Origin: Woeseiaceae bacterium
GTDB lineage: Bacteria; Pseudomonadota; Gammaproteobacteria; Steroidobacterales; Woeseiaceae
Direction: 5' to 3'
NCBI GenBank assembly: GCA_030066655.1
Contig: JASJBE010000057.1
Coordinates: 1-40,634, forward strand
DNA length: 40,634 nucleotides
The position numbers and the translations under genes were made by a program. Below, in pieces: positions 28,626 to 37,665 of the stretch. How positions within the stretch are numbered: position 1 is the stretch's first letter; each line of letters opens with the position of its first letter. The notes under the pieces are model-generated. The model did not search any database, was not told where the DNA came from, and was given only the letters and a program-made list of their open reading frames with translations.

Positions 28626-28913
28626 GTGACTTATTCATCTGCAAATCGTGGGTTTCCAGCCGGCAACCCCATCGCCAATGCAATAGTCATCATCGTCGGC
28701 ACACTGGCAATTGCGGCCTCGATCATTATCGGCTTTGTCGCTTTTCTCGTGCTGGCGTCCATCATCCTCGTCATGGCCGCCGTTGTCGGTCTGCGGCTGT
28801 GGTGGTTCAACCGTAAGCTCCGCCGCGAGCCCCGACCGGATCCGGATTCCGGAGACGGCGTCATCGAAGGCGAGTTCATTGTGATTGCCAGGGAAGAGAA
28901 AGACCCGCGCTAG
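28626..28913 (+). CDS. Small membrane protein of unknown function
   Basis: Starting at GTG 28626 (AAGGA six bases upstream), the 95-residue product has a long hydrophobic stretch, about 15-55, that can form two membrane helices (AIVIIVGTLAIAASIIIGFV, then FLVLASIILVMAAVVGLRLW). A basic segment NRKLRRE and an acidic tail that may be cytoplasmic follow. No family is recognised. It starts 22 bases after the DUF1579-like gene and is followed 16 bases later by the phosphatase gene, so it sits in a four-gene run. A longer frame from 28569 would overlap the upstream gene. Confidence 0.65.
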   Translation: MTYSSANRGFPAGNPIANAIVIIVGTLAIAASIIIGFVAFLVLASIILVMAAVVGLRLWWFNRKLRREPRPDPDSGDGVIEGEFIVIAREEKDPR

Positions 28914-28929
28914 GCGGGCTGACAGACTC

Positions 28930-29529
28930 ATGGCTCGCAACGGAACGGAACAGGAGCGGCGACGCATCCGGCGCCGACGTCGGATCCAGGTGGTCGTCAT
29001 CTACACGGCTATCGCCATCGGCCTGGCCTGGTTCTTTGAATCGCAGGCAACGACGACGCTCATTTTTGTGCGCCACGCCGAAAAGGTAGCTGACGGGTCT
29101 GAAGACCCGAGCCTCAACGAAGCGGGCAAACGCCGCTCGGGCGAGCTGGCGAGGCAGTTGGCCGACGCTGACGTTATCGCCGGTATCGATGCCATTTATG
29201 CGACCGGTTTCAGGCGATCGCAGGAGACGGCCATGCCGGTCGCCAACGCGCTGTCGCTGCCGATCAACACCTACGATGCGGCCGATACGGAAACCGTGCT
29301 TCAGACCATCCTGCGAGATCACAAGGGTAAGATCGTGCTCGTCGTTGCGCACAGCGACACGCTTCCCGATCTGATTGCCAATCTCGGCGCCAGCAAGCGG
29401 GTCCCGCCGATCGCAGACTCAGAATACGACAACATCTACGTCATCTCGATCCCGTGGTTCGGCAAGACCAAGACCATTCGCCTGCGTTACGGCGAGCCGT
29501 ACCTGCCGCCGGTCGCGGAGTCGTCGTGA
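28930..29529 (+). CDS. Membrane-anchored histidine phosphatase family protein
   Basis: This 199-residue protein has a very basic N-terminus (ERRRIRRRRR), one membrane segment (about 20-37) and then a phosphoglycerate-mutase-like domain. The phospho-acceptor motif is FVRHAEK (Arg48, His49). YATGFRRSQETA supplies a second arginine, and VVAHSDTLPDL supplies the second active-site histidine. The domain therefore faces the periplasm. The substrate is unknown; SixA-like or general phosphatase roles are both possible. The start is ATG 28930 with no strong ribosome site. It overlaps yjbQ by four bases. Confidence 0.82.
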   Translation: MARNGTEQERRRIRRRRRIQVVVIYTAIAIGLAWFFESQATTTLIFVRHAEKVADGSEDPSLNEAGKRRSGELARQLADADVIAGIDAIYATGFRRSQETAMPVANALSLPINTYDAADTETVLQTILRDHKGKIVLVVAHSDTLPDLIANLGASKRVPPIADSEYDNIYVISIPWFGKTKTIRLRYGEPYLPPVAESS

Positions 29530-29942
29530 GCGCACAGGCGGAGCTCGTCGTCAGGACGACGGGGAGAGCTGCCTACGATCTGACCGCCGACGTCAGAGAG
29601 CACGTGCGAAATGCCGCCGTCGACGGCGGTCTGGTGCACGTGTTCATCCGTCACACCAGCGCTTCCCTGATGCTGTGCGAGAACGCCGATCCCGACGTGC
29701 TAAGGGACCTGGAGACCTTTCTGTCGCGCCTGGTTCCGGATGGCGATCCGATGTTCGTTCACACGGCGGAAGGGCCGGATGATATGCCAGCGCATATCCG
29801 CAGCATATTGACGCAGCCCAGCCTGACGATTCCGATTGTTGGTGGTCGCTGCGCGCTCGGCACCTGGCAGGGTGTTTACTTGTGCGAGCATCGAACCGCC
29901 CCGCACACGCGCAAGGTCGTGCTGACGGTCCAGTCGATCTAG
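29526..29942 (+). CDS. yjbQ: YjbQ family protein (UPF0047)
   Basis: The GTG start at 29526 overlaps the phosphatase stop (GTGA) and gives 138 residues, typical of YjbQ. The family signatures FIRHTSASLMLCEN, HTAEGPDDMPAHI and GTWQGVYLCEHR hold the conserved histidines and glutamates that line the metal-bound site. YjbQ proteins have weak thiamine phosphate synthase activity in vitro, but their true role is not settled. It is the last gene of the run and converges on the peroxiredoxin gene 11 bases away. Confidence 0.93.
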   Translation: MSAQAELVVRTTGRAAYDLTADVREHVRNAAVDGGLVHVFIRHTSASLMLCENADPDVLRDLETFLSRLVPDGDPMFVHTAEGPDDMPAHIRSILTQPSLTIPIVGGRCALGTWQGVYLCEHRTAPHTRKVVLTVQSI

Positions 29943-29953
29943 CGGCGTTTCAC

Positions 29954-30442
29954 TCAGGTACGGCTTCGGTCGATATCCTTGAGGCCTGCTGCCTCGCGCA
30001 GCGAGATCGCGTGCCGAATGAACTCCTCGTGGCGACCGATGCGGACGTCCGCCATGACCGCATCCTGGATCTTCTTGTCCTGCGCGATCAGGAAGGTCAC
30101 GCGCCGAACGCCGACCCCAAACGGACCGTCGACGTCGAACATCCTGGCAACGGTCTTGTCCTCGTCGCACAGCAGTACGAAAGGCAGGTCGTATTTTTCC
30201 TTGAACCGCGCGTGGCTTTCCTCGTCCTGCGGGCTGACGCCGACCACCTTCAGACCGACGGCGACCAGTTCGTCGTGAATGTCGCGTATCGCGCAGGCCT
30301 CCTTCGTGCAACCGGGTGTGAAGTCAGCCGGGTAGAAATAGAGAATCAGCGGACCGTCTTCCAGCAGGTCTGTCAGCGACGTGTCCTTGCCGGAGTCGTC
30401 CGGCAGGATAAATTCCGGTGCTTTACTGCCAGCTTTGAGCAT
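29954..30442 (-). CDS. Thioredoxin-dependent peroxiredoxin, Bcp/PrxQ type
   Basis: This 162-residue thiol peroxidase has YPADFTPGCTKEAC, with peroxidatic Cys45 and a likely resolving Cys50 five residues on, the atypical 2-Cys arrangement of Bcp/PrxQ. VVGVSPQDEESHARFKEKYD is a second family block. It reduces hydroperoxides with electrons from thioredoxin, which TrxB (11914-12900) keeps reduced. It has no signal peptide and is cytoplasmic. Its ATG overlaps the stop of the GNAT gene by one base, so the two are likely co-translated. Confidence 0.9.
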   Translation of the reverse strand: MLKAGSKAPEFILPDDSGKDTSLTDLLEDGPLILYFYPADFTPGCTKEACAIRDIHDELVAVGLKVVGVSPQDEESHARFKEKYDLPFVLLCDEDKTVARMFDVDGPFGVGVRRVTFLIAQDKKIQDAVMADVRIGRHEEFIRHAISLREAAGLKDIDRSRT

Positions 30443-30915
30443 CAGTGTTTCTTCCTGTCTTGGTCGAACATGGTTTCCATGACCCGGTACGCGGTCATCT
30501 GCATACCGAGATTAACGTAGGTGTCCTGCGCGCGCGCGTTATCCGAGTCCACGTACAGCCGTATGCCGATGGCATCGGGGTCTTTTTTGGCGAGATCCTG
30601 AACATGCCGATACAGCGAGGCAAACACGCCTTTGCGCCTGTATTCGGCGTCAACGTACACCGACTGAATCCACCAGATCCGGCCATCACGCCAATCGCTC
30701 CACTCGTAGGTGACCATGATCTGCCCGACAATCTGACCGTCGGTCTCCGCAACCCAGTATTGACCATTGTCAGGATCGGCCAGCAGACGTTTGACGCCCG
30801 AACCGATGATCGCAGGGTCCAGCGAATGCCCCTCTGTTTCCTCCGCGATGCCGTTGTTGAAGCGCGCAATGGTCTCGGCATCGCCAGCCTCGGCCATTCG
30901 AATCGTAAGGTTCAT
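30442..30915 (-). CDS. GNAT family N-acetyltransferase
   Basis: The product is 157 residues from ATG 30913-30915; an in-frame GTG four codons earlier is possible. The GNAT fold is shown by the N-terminal TIRMAEAGDAETIARF, a central beta-strand with WWIQSVYVDAEYRRKGVFAS carrying the acetyl-CoA pyrophosphate-binding R-[RK]-x-G-[VIL] pattern, and YVDSDNARAQDTYVNLGM near the C-terminus. The substrate is unknown. It lies directly upstream of the peroxiredoxin gene with a one-base overlap. Confidence 0.88.
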   Translation of the reverse strand: MNLTIRMAEAGDAETIARFNNGIAEETEGHSLDPAIIGSGVKRLLADPDNGQYWVAETDGQIVGQIMVTYEWSDWRDGRIWWIQSVYVDAEYRRKGVFASLYRHVQDLAKKDPDAIGIRLYVDSDNARAQDTYVNLGMQMTAYRVMETMFDQDRKKH

Positions 30916-31046
30916 CCGCGGATCCACTCAGTCGTGAGGCGCTGATGCTAGAACGCGATCGGCTACAGAACAAGACAAAACGCAAAGGAGGGGCTCGACA
31001 CCCGACGGGGCGTCGACGTCTTAAGCAGGGAGACGCCGGTCTCGAC

Positions 31047-31163
31047 CTACTTTCCGCAGTGCGGGCATTCTCCTCTAAGGGCCTTCAGGATGTAGGTCAC
31101 CCACAAGAAGAACAGCGCCACATTGCCGACAAACAGTAGTGTGAATAACGTGGAAGCGCCCAT
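31047..31163 (-). CDS. 38-residue membrane protein ending in CPHCGK
   Basis: A short frame encodes MGASTLFTLL, one hydrophobic helix up to residue 27, and the tail LRGECPHCGK with a CxxC pair. GGGAG lies six bases before the ATG, a good ribosome site, and the stop is TAG. The cysteine pair could bind metal or take part in thiol chemistry at the membrane surface, perhaps as a dimer. No family is recognised. It lies in the gap between the GNAT gene and the periplasmic protein gene, same strand. At this length the frame could be chance, but the ribosome site, helix and CPHC tail together argue for a real gene. Confidence 0.55.
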   Translation of the reverse strand: MGASTLFTLLFVGNVALFFLWVTYILKALRGECPHCGK

Positions 31164-31215
31164 GGCGGTCTCCCGTCAACGCCCAACATATTATGTTCAT
31201 CGGCAGAATAGACGA

Positions 31216-31542
31216 TTATTTGAGCTTTTCAATCGGCGGAAGTGGCATGCGGGCGGGTCCCGTGCGCAGGCAGAGCGTCAGGTAGTCCGTGACAAGGGTG
31301 TGGAGATCCTGGTTTTTGTCCAGGTAACTCTTCGCCCAGTAGTGAGCGTGCTTGGCGATGCGCGTGTCGACCCGGCGCAGCACCCGCTCGGCCTGATCGG
31401 GGTCTGTCTGCAACATCGTGTAGAACAGTGCCGCCGTTTCCTGGCCCAGCAGGCAGTTCTCTTCACGTTCCGGTTCGCTCGCCGACGCTGCCATCGGAAA
31501 GACCGTCAGAATGAGTGCGGCTATGAGTTTCCTGGTCGTCAT
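31216..31542 (-). CDS. Small periplasmic protein of unknown function
   Basis: This 108-residue protein has a signal peptide (MTTRKLIAALILTVFPMAASA) followed by a mostly helical mature part with two cysteines (in ENCLLGQE and LTLCLRTG) that could form a disulfide. The C-terminus is Pro-rich (MPLPPIEKLK). No family is recognised. It reads the same way as the 38-residue membrane protein 52 bases downstream, and the gap to the divergent symporter gene is 134 bases. Confidence 0.65.
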   Translation of the reverse strand: MTTRKLIAALILTVFPMAASASEPEREENCLLGQETAALFYTMLQTDPDQAERVLRRVDTRIAKHAHYWAKSYLDKNQDLHTLVTDYLTLCLRTGPARMPLPPIEKLK

Positions 31543-31676
31543 AGTTCAGGTTAACGGCCGCTATAGCAGGAAATTTAGCCGTGCGTAACTTGCGTCCTCG
31601 CTGCTATGCTGGCGTCGTCTTCGCAAAAAACGCGCCTTGATGAGCGCAACAATAAGAACCCGAGACTGGAGCGCCA

Positions 31677-33272
31677 ATGATTCTTGTGTCTTTTCTTTTC
31701 TTTACCGGTCTCGTTGCGGTGCTGACGATCTGGCTGACGCGCAAGGACGACCATTCGACCAGCGAAGGCTATTTCCTTGCGGGACGCTCGCTGACCTGGC
31801 CCCTGATCGCCGGATCCCTGTTGCTGACCAACCTGTCGACGGAGCAGATGGTCGGACTGAACGGCGCTGCCTTCACCTACGGTTTCTCGGTCATGGTCTG
31901 GGAGGTGGTCGCAGTGCTTGCGCTGGTCGCCATGGCGCTGTTTTTCCTGCCCAGGTTCCTAAAGAGCGGCGTGTCGACAGTCCCGGAGTACCTCGAGATT
32001 CGTTTCGATCACCAGACGCGAATGATCGGCAGTTTCATCTTCCTGATCGCCTACGCGGTCATCCTGCTACCGATCATCCTCTACACGGGCGCGACCGGGC
32101 TCATCGGCATCCTCGATGTCCAGTCGATGCTCGGACTGGAATCGCATACGCAGACACTGTGGCTGATCGTCTGGGTCGTCGGGATCATCGGTTCCCTGTA
32201 CGCGCTTTTCGGCGGACTTCGTACCGTCGCCGTGTCGGACGTGCTCAACGGCATTGGCCTTCTCGTCGGCGGCCTGATGATCACGTGGTTCGGTCTCAAA
32301 GCGCTCGGCGGTGGCGGTCTTTTGAGTGGATTCAGCGCGCTGGCCGAAGGCAACGAGGGTCGTTTCAGCTCCATAGCGGGCAATGGCAGCGCCGTGCCCG
32401 TCGGGACGATCTTCACCGGTGTGCTGATCCTGAACCTGTTCTACTGGACGACCAACCAGCAGATCATCCAGCGCACGTTCGGCGCGAGCTCGCTGGCCGA
32501 AGGGCAGAAGGGCGTTCTTGCGACCGGGTTTTTGAAGCTGCTGGGCCCAATCTACCTGGTCATTCCCGGCATGATTGCGTTTGCGCTGTTCGCCGGACAG
32601 GACATGCGCGCCGACCACTCCTACGGTGCACTGGTCAACACCGTATTGCCCGCTGCCTACGCGGGTTTCTTCGCGGCGGTGATGATGGGCGCCATCCTGT
32701 CGAGTTTTAACTCGGCATTGAACAGCACCTGTACGCTGTTCAGCCTGGGGCTGTACAAGAACCTGATGAACAAGGACGCGGACGAGAAGGCGGTCGTTCG
32801 CTCGGGCAAGTTGTTCGGCTGGGGCATTGCCGTCTTTGCGATGACGCTGGCGCCGCTGCTGGACGGCCAGGAAAGCATCTTCGGCTACCTGCAGAAGATG
32901 AACGGCATCTACTTCATCCCGATTTTCTCAGTCGTGCTGGTCGGCATGCTGTCGCAACGAGTACCGGCGCGCGCCGCAAAGACGGCGATGATCGCGGGCC
33001 TCGTCATCATTGCCTCCGCGTACTTTATCCCGCCGCTCGCCACGATCGTGTCGTCCATCAATGACTTCCATTTCCTTGGCATCGTGTTCGCCTACCTCGT
33101 GATCTACATGTTTGTCGTCGGTGAGATCAGCCCTCGGGAGGAACGCTTCCGACAGGTCGATGTGAAGGCGGTCGACATGACGCCCTGGCCACACGCGAAG
33201 CGCGCAGGCCTCGCGCTCGGTCTGATCGTGTTGACGATCTACGTCGTATTCGCCGACTTGTCGGCCCTGTAG
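31677..33272 (+). CDS. Sodium:solute symporter (SLC5/SSS family), sugar-type
   Basis: This 531-residue membrane protein has about 14 hydrophobic segments and the SSS family pattern: SEGYFLAGRSLTWPLIAGSL, LSTEQMVGLNGAAFTYG, GGLRTVAVSDVLNG and FYWTTNQQIIQRTF. AAVMMGAILSSFNSALNST carries the helix-8 serines of the Na2 site. The pattern is close to vSGLT-type galactose/glucose carriers. Its position one base before a GH53 endo-galactanase makes galactose or short galactan oligosaccharides the likely cargo (inference). TGGAG lies five bases before the ATG. I see no clear regulator site in the 134-base upstream gap. Confidence 0.92.
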   Translation: MILVSFLFFTGLVAVLTIWLTRKDDHSTSEGYFLAGRSLTWPLIAGSLLLTNLSTEQMVGLNGAAFTYGFSVMVWEVVAVLALVAMALFFLPRFLKSGVSTVPEYLEIRFDHQTRMIGSFIFLIAYAVILLPIILYTGATGLIGILDVQSMLGLESHTQTLWLIVWVVGIIGSLYALFGGLRTVAVSDVLNGIGLLVGGLMITWFGLKALGGGGLLSGFSALAEGNEGRFSSIAGNGSAVPVGTIFTGVLILNLFYWTTNQQIIQRTFGASSLAEGQKGVLATGFLKLLGPIYLVIPGMIAFALFAGQDMRADHSYGALVNTVLPAAYAGFFAAVMMGAILSSFNSALNSTCTLFSLGLYKNLMNKDADEKAVVRSGKLFGWGIAVFAMTLAPLLDGQESIFGYLQKMNGIYFIPIFSVVLVGMLSQRVPARAAKTAMIAGLVIIASAYFIPPLATIVSSINDFHFLGIVFAYLVIYMFVVGEISPREERFRQVDVKAVDMTPWPHAKRAGLALGLIVLTIYVVFADLSAL

Positions 33273-34385
33273 ATGATCAGCGTGAAGACATGGCGGCTTA
33301 GTGTTCTCCTGTGTCTACCGGCGATGGCCGGCGCCAGCGATGCCTGGCGCGGCGTCGACCTGTCATACGTCAATGAGCTGGAAGACTGCGGCGCCGAGTT
33401 TCGGCTGGGTGACGCCACGAAAGACCCGTTTGAGATTTTGGCGGGTGCCGGTGCGAACCTGGTGCGCCTCCGGCTATGGGTGAACCCCGACTGGACGCGT
33501 TACAGCACGTTGGATGACGTTCGCAAAAGCCTGGCCCGCGCGAAGGCCGCCGACATGCGAACCCTGCTGGATTTTCATTACTCGAACGACTGGGCGCATC
33601 CGGGGAAACAGCTCCGTCCCGCAGACTGGCCTGACGTCGATGACACGGAAGGGCTTTCGAAAAAGCTGGCGGAATACACGACCGAGACACTGCTGGCCCT
33701 GGAAGCGGAAGGCCTGTTACCGGATGTCGTCGCGGTCGGGAACGAGACGAATACCGACGTCCTGATCGATGAAGAAGTCGACGAGAAGGCCGATGTGAAC
33801 TGGGAGCGCAACGTCAGGCTTTTGAATGCGGGCATCAGGGCGGTCCGGCAGCTTGACGTCGAGCCTGAGCGGCGGCCGCAGGTCATGCTGCATATCGCGC
33901 AACCGGAGAACGTTCGAGTGTGGTTTGACGACGGCATTTACGCCGGGCTGGACGACTTCGACATTATCGGTGTCAGCTACTATCCGAAGTGGTCGTCTAC
34001 GCCCTTTTCGGCTATCCGGGAGAAGGTCTCGGAGTTCCGCAGTCGATACGGCAGCGACGTAGTCATCGTTGAGACGGCCTACCCATGGACGCTCGACGGC
34101 AATGACGCGGCGGGGAACCTGCTCGGGGAAGACAGCCTGGTCGACGGTTATCCTGCGTCACCCGACGGACAGCGACGATTCCTTGAAGACCAGCAGTCGG
34201 AGGTTATCGCCGGCGGAGGTCTCGGCATCGTTTACTGGGAGCCCGCCTGGGTCTCGTCGTCTTGCCGAACGCGCTGGGGGGAGGGCTCGCACTGGGAGAA
34301 CGCGGCGCTCTTCGATTTCGACAATCGCCTGCTGCCCGGGGCCGGGTTCCTGCGACCCGCAGACAGTGAAGGGGATTCGGACTAG
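33273..34385 (+). CDS. Arabinogalactan endo-beta-1,4-galactanase, GH53
   Basis: This 370-residue secreted enzyme has a signal peptide (about 1-21) and then a GH53 TIM barrel opening with RGVDLSYVNELEDCG. The catalytic acid/base is Glu158 in AVGNETN and the nucleophile is Glu267 in VIVETAYPW. LVRLRLWVNP and LLDFHYSNDWAHPGKQ are strong family blocks, and the C-terminal VYWEPAWV closes the barrel. It cleaves beta-1,4-galactan, as found in pectin side chains, into oligosaccharides. The ATG directly abuts the symporter stop. Its TAG stop overlaps the beta-galactosidase TAG on the other strand within one CTAG. Confidence 0.94.
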   Translation: MISVKTWRLSVLLCLPAMAGASDAWRGVDLSYVNELEDCGAEFRLGDATKDPFEILAGAGANLVRLRLWVNPDWTRYSTLDDVRKSLARAKAADMRTLLDFHYSNDWAHPGKQLRPADWPDVDDTEGLSKKLAEYTTETLLALEAEGLLPDVVAVGNETNTDVLIDEEVDEKADVNWERNVRLLNAGIRAVRQLDVEPERRPQVMLHIAQPENVRVWFDDGIYAGLDDFDIIGVSYYPKWSSTPFSAIREKVSEFRSRYGSDVVIVETAYPWTLDGNDAAGNLLGEDSLVDGYPASPDGQRRFLEDQQSEVIAGGGLGIVYWEPAWVSSSCRTRWGEGSHWENAALFDFDNRLLPGAGFLRPADSEGDSD

Positions 34386-37300
34386 CGGACGGAGCGTCCG
34401 GACAGGGTCGCCGGGTCCTCGCCCTTGCTGATGCCGATCAGCCGGAACTGGTAGTCGAGTCTTCGCGCTGTCATCCGATACGCCGGCAACGGCCAGAATC
34501 CCCACGAATTGTCGCCGCCTACGCCCATCTGGAATGCGTCGATGTTCAGCGTGTAACGGCCGCCCGGTTTGAGATCCGCGCCGTGACGCTGGGTCCGCGG
34601 GTAGTAGTCCAGGAGTTCGTAGTCAAACGGCAGAGCGGTCACGTGGACGAGCGGCGCGCCCGCAACGCCGATCCCGGTACCGTCCTCTTCCCGCATAGCG
34701 AGCCAGCGAACGTCCTGCTTGTTGCCGGTTTCCTGCGGGCGGCTATAGTCATGGGCCTGTTCCGACACGCGGCCGCTGTACCGGCCGACAGCGGCCGACA
34801 TCAGGCGATCGGAATACGATTCGTGCGGCCCGCGACCGAACCAGTCGAGCCGGTCCAGCGTATTCGGCAGGCCCGCCGTCATACCGACACGATAGAACTC
34901 AGGCAGGGCGGCATCCTCGGACGGCTGGACCGACACGCTGACGAGCATCTCGCCATTGCCGAATACCTGGTAGTTGGCGACGACCGTCAACTTGCCGTCG
35001 AGATAGCTCGCGGTCGTTTTGACGGTGACGCTGCCGTCCCCGTTGATCGCCGCGTCGAAATCGACCAGTTCTCGCGATTCGTCCGCCGTCTTCCAGATAG
35101 CCAGCTTGTCTGGAATGCCGGCACCCACGTCATTGTCGACCGGCGCCCGCCAGAAGTGAGGTCGCAGCGGAGCGGACAGCAGATGCCTGTCATCCACCCG
35201 CCACGAGGAGATCAGGCCAGTGGCTTTATCCAGGACCATCGCGAAATCTCGACCCGTGATGACGATGCCGTCCTTCTCAGCGATGAGACCCAGATCCGAT
35301 CGCGCGGGAGCGGGGGGCAGCGCCTCGAGAGGCGAATTCAGGGCAAACTGTTCCCAGGCGACCAGGTGGCCCTCGGGCACGAGCGGCTGATAGCCGGTGC
35401 GAGCTCTTGCCTCGACGAACAGGAAACTCTCCTCCCTGGGGGCCAAGTCGAGGTCGGGAATCGACAGGTCGAGGCTTGTCTCACCGTCCGGTGCAAGCGC
35501 GGGATCGGGCAGAGCGCCCCGGGCAACCATGATGCCGTCGACCTCGATGCGCCAGCTGAAATCAAGCCGGGCCAGGTCGATATGGTCATGCCGATTCGTA
35601 AGCTTGAGAGCGCGGCCATCGCTCAGTGAGAAGTGCACGGGCTGCATGGCCTTTTTCGCTTCCCAGGCATGAGGATTCAAGGATCTGTCGGGCTGAACGA
35701 GTCCGTTAGCGAGGAAGTTGCCGTCATTGCGACCCTCGTCATAGTCGCCGCCGTACGCCCAGAACGGTGTCCCGTCGTCTTTGTATTCGAGGAAGGTCTG
35801 GTCAACCCAGTCCCAGATGAATCCGCCCTGGGCCATCGGGTCCGACCAGATCAGGTCCCAGTATTCCTTGAGCCCGCCGAGGCTGTTGCCCATCGCGTGC
35901 GCGTACTCGAATTGCACGATCGCCTTATCAGGATAGAGGGCGATGTAGTCCTTCATCTCCTCGACGCGGTCGTACATCGGCGTGTACAGGTCGGCGAAGT
36001 CCCTGGGATTGTGGCCGTCAGACTGACCCGTGCCTTCGTACAGCACGGCGCGTCCCGGGTCCCGGCCTCGCAGGATGGACGCCGCATCCTCGAAGGCCTT
36101 CCCGAGACCGGCCTCGTTGCCGAGGCTCCACGCGATGACCGACGGGTGGTTCTTGTCGCGTTCCAGCATCCTCGTGATGCGGGCGATGTGCGAGTCGTAA
36201 AAGTAGGGTTTGTTGCCCAGCCAGACATCGGGTCCGCCGCCCATGTACGCGTGCGATTCCACGTTCGCCTCGTCGACGACGTAAATGCCGATTTCATCGG
36301 TGAGCGCGTACCAGCGCGGATCGTTGGGGTAGTGTGACGTGCGGACCGCATTGAAGTTCAGCTGCTTTAAAAGCTCAAGGTCCTTCCGCATCGAGTCTTC
36401 GCCGACCACGCGCCCGGTGACCGGATCGTGCTCATGCCGATTGACGCCTCGAAAGGTAATGGCCTTGCCGTTGATATGAAGCCTGCCACCGGACATCGTG
36501 ATTTCCCTGAAGCCGACACGCTGACGTACGGCCTGCAGCGTCTCGCCATCGGCGCCGGTCAGTTCGAGCAACAGCGTGTAGAGATTCGGGGTCTCCGCTG
36601 TCCACGGCAGCACGTCGAGACTGTCGGCCGAAAAACTGGCGGACTCCGTCGCTGGCGCCCGGCCGCTGGCGATCGTGCCTGCATCGCTGAATAGCCTGTA
36701 CGACAGCGTTGCACCGGCCACATCGCCGGCGATATCGATGTCGACGTCGAATTCTCCCTTGTCGAATGCGTCGTCGAGCCCCGCGCGAACGAAATAGTCA
36801 TTGATGCGGGTGGCGGGCTCGGCGAGCAGCTCGACCGAGCGCTCCAGACCGGAAATCGACCAGAAATCCTGGTCTTCGAGGTAACTGCCGGAAGACCATT
36901 GCACGACCATCGCCGCAATCGTGTTCTCGCCCGCCGTTATGATGTCGCTGATATCGAATTCAGCTGGCAACTTCGAGTCTTCGCTGTAGCCGACGCGTTC
37001 ACCGTTCACCCAGAGGTAAAGGCCCGAATTCGCTGCGCCGAAACGAATCACGATACGGCGATCATTCCAGGCCTCGGGGATCTCTACCGTCGTGCGGTAG
37101 AGCCCCGTCGGATTGTTTTCGGTCGGGACCAGCGGTTCGTCGAACGGGAACACGTAGTCGGCATTGACATAGCGAGGCACGCCAAAGCCCTGTCGCTCCC
37201 AGTTGCCCGGTACCGTGATATCGGACCAGTCTCGATCGTCGTAGCCGGGTTGCATGAATTCGGCGGGAACATCGCCGGGCGCATCTTTCAGAACAAAACG

Positions 37301-37540
37301 CCAGTTCCCGTCCAGCGTCCGCCAGTAGCGAGACAGCGACGGGTCAGCCTTCAGGGCGAGTTCCGCTGACTCATAAGCCGTGAAGAAAGAGCGGGCTGGC
37401 AGTCGATTGACGGCGATGATCTCTGGGTCTTGCCATTCAGCGAGCATTGGAACGTTGGTGCTACCTTGACCACAGGACGCAACGAAGGCGAGTGAGGACG
37501 CGCAAGCCAGCGCAAAGAGCAGAGCATTGAGTGGCTTCAT
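34382..37540 (-). CDS. Lipoprotein beta-galactosidase, GH2 (LacZ-type)
   Basis: This 1052-residue enzyme has the LacZ five-domain plan: sugar-binding domain (about 70-240), Ig-like domain, TIM barrel (about 345-640), second Ig-like domain and C-terminal beta-sandwich (about 765-1040). Catalytic residues are the acid/base Glu476 in WSLGNEAGLG and the nucleophile Glu545 in VQFEYAHAMGNS. Unlike cytosolic LacZ it carries a lipoprotein signal with lipobox VASC (Cys23). No Asp follows the Cys (it is Gly), so sorting to the outer membrane is expected. It would remove galactose from oligosaccharides made by the GH53 enzyme. GGAAG lies four bases before the ATG. It is transcribed convergently with the symporter-galactanase pair. 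Confidence 0.94.
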   Translation of the reverse strand: MKPLNALLFALACASSLAFVASCGQGSTNVPMLAEWQDPEIIAVNRLPARSFFTAYESAELALKADPSLSRYWRTLDGNWRFVLKDAPGDVPAEFMQPGYDDRDWSDITVPGNWERQGFGVPRYVNADYVFPFDEPLVPTENNPTGLYRTTVEIPEAWNDRRIVIRFGAANSGLYLWVNGERVGYSEDSKLPAEFDISDIITAGENTIAAMVVQWSSGSYLEDQDFWSISGLERSVELLAEPATRINDYFVRAGLDDAFDKGEFDVDIDIAGDVAGATLSYRLFSDAGTIASGRAPATESASFSADSLDVLPWTAETPNLYTLLLELTGADGETLQAVRQRVGFREITMSGGRLHINGKAITFRGVNRHEHDPVTGRVVGEDSMRKDLELLKQLNFNAVRTSHYPNDPRWYALTDEIGIYVVDEANVESHAYMGGGPDVWLGNKPYFYDSHIARITRMLERDKNHPSVIAWSLGNEAGLGKAFEDAASILRGRDPGRAVLYEGTGQSDGHNPRDFADLYTPMYDRVEEMKDYIALYPDKAIVQFEYAHAMGNSLGGLKEYWDLIWSDPMAQGGFIWDWVDQTFLEYKDDGTPFWAYGGDYDEGRNDGNFLANGLVQPDRSLNPHAWEAKKAMQPVHFSLSDGRALKLTNRHDHIDLARLDFSWRIEVDGIMVARGALPDPALAPDGETSLDLSIPDLDLAPREESFLFVEARARTGYQPLVPEGHLVAWEQFALNSPLEALPPAPARSDLGLIAEKDGIVITGRDFAMVLDKATGLISSWRVDDRHLLSAPLRPHFWRAPVDNDVGAGIPDKLAIWKTADESRELVDFDAAINGDGSVTVKTTASYLDGKLTVVANYQVFGNGEMLVSVSVQPSEDAALPEFYRVGMTAGLPNTLDRLDWFGRGPHESYSDRLMSAAVGRYSGRVSEQAHDYSRPQETGNKQDVRWLAMREEDGTGIGVAGAPLVHVTALPFDYELLDYYPRTQRHGADLKPGGRYTLNIDAFQMGVGGDNSWGFWPLPAYRMTARRLDYQFRLIGISKGEDPATLSGRSVR

Positions 37541-37665
37541 CGAGCTTCCGGAAACTTTTGAGCATGGTAGCTCGAAAGCGCCCGGTAGTCTCGATCGTGG
37601 CCAAACGGGACCTCAGAGTGTTCCGGCGGGATTGCCGGTCAGCGGTCTGGTGACGGCCTTTAGAT

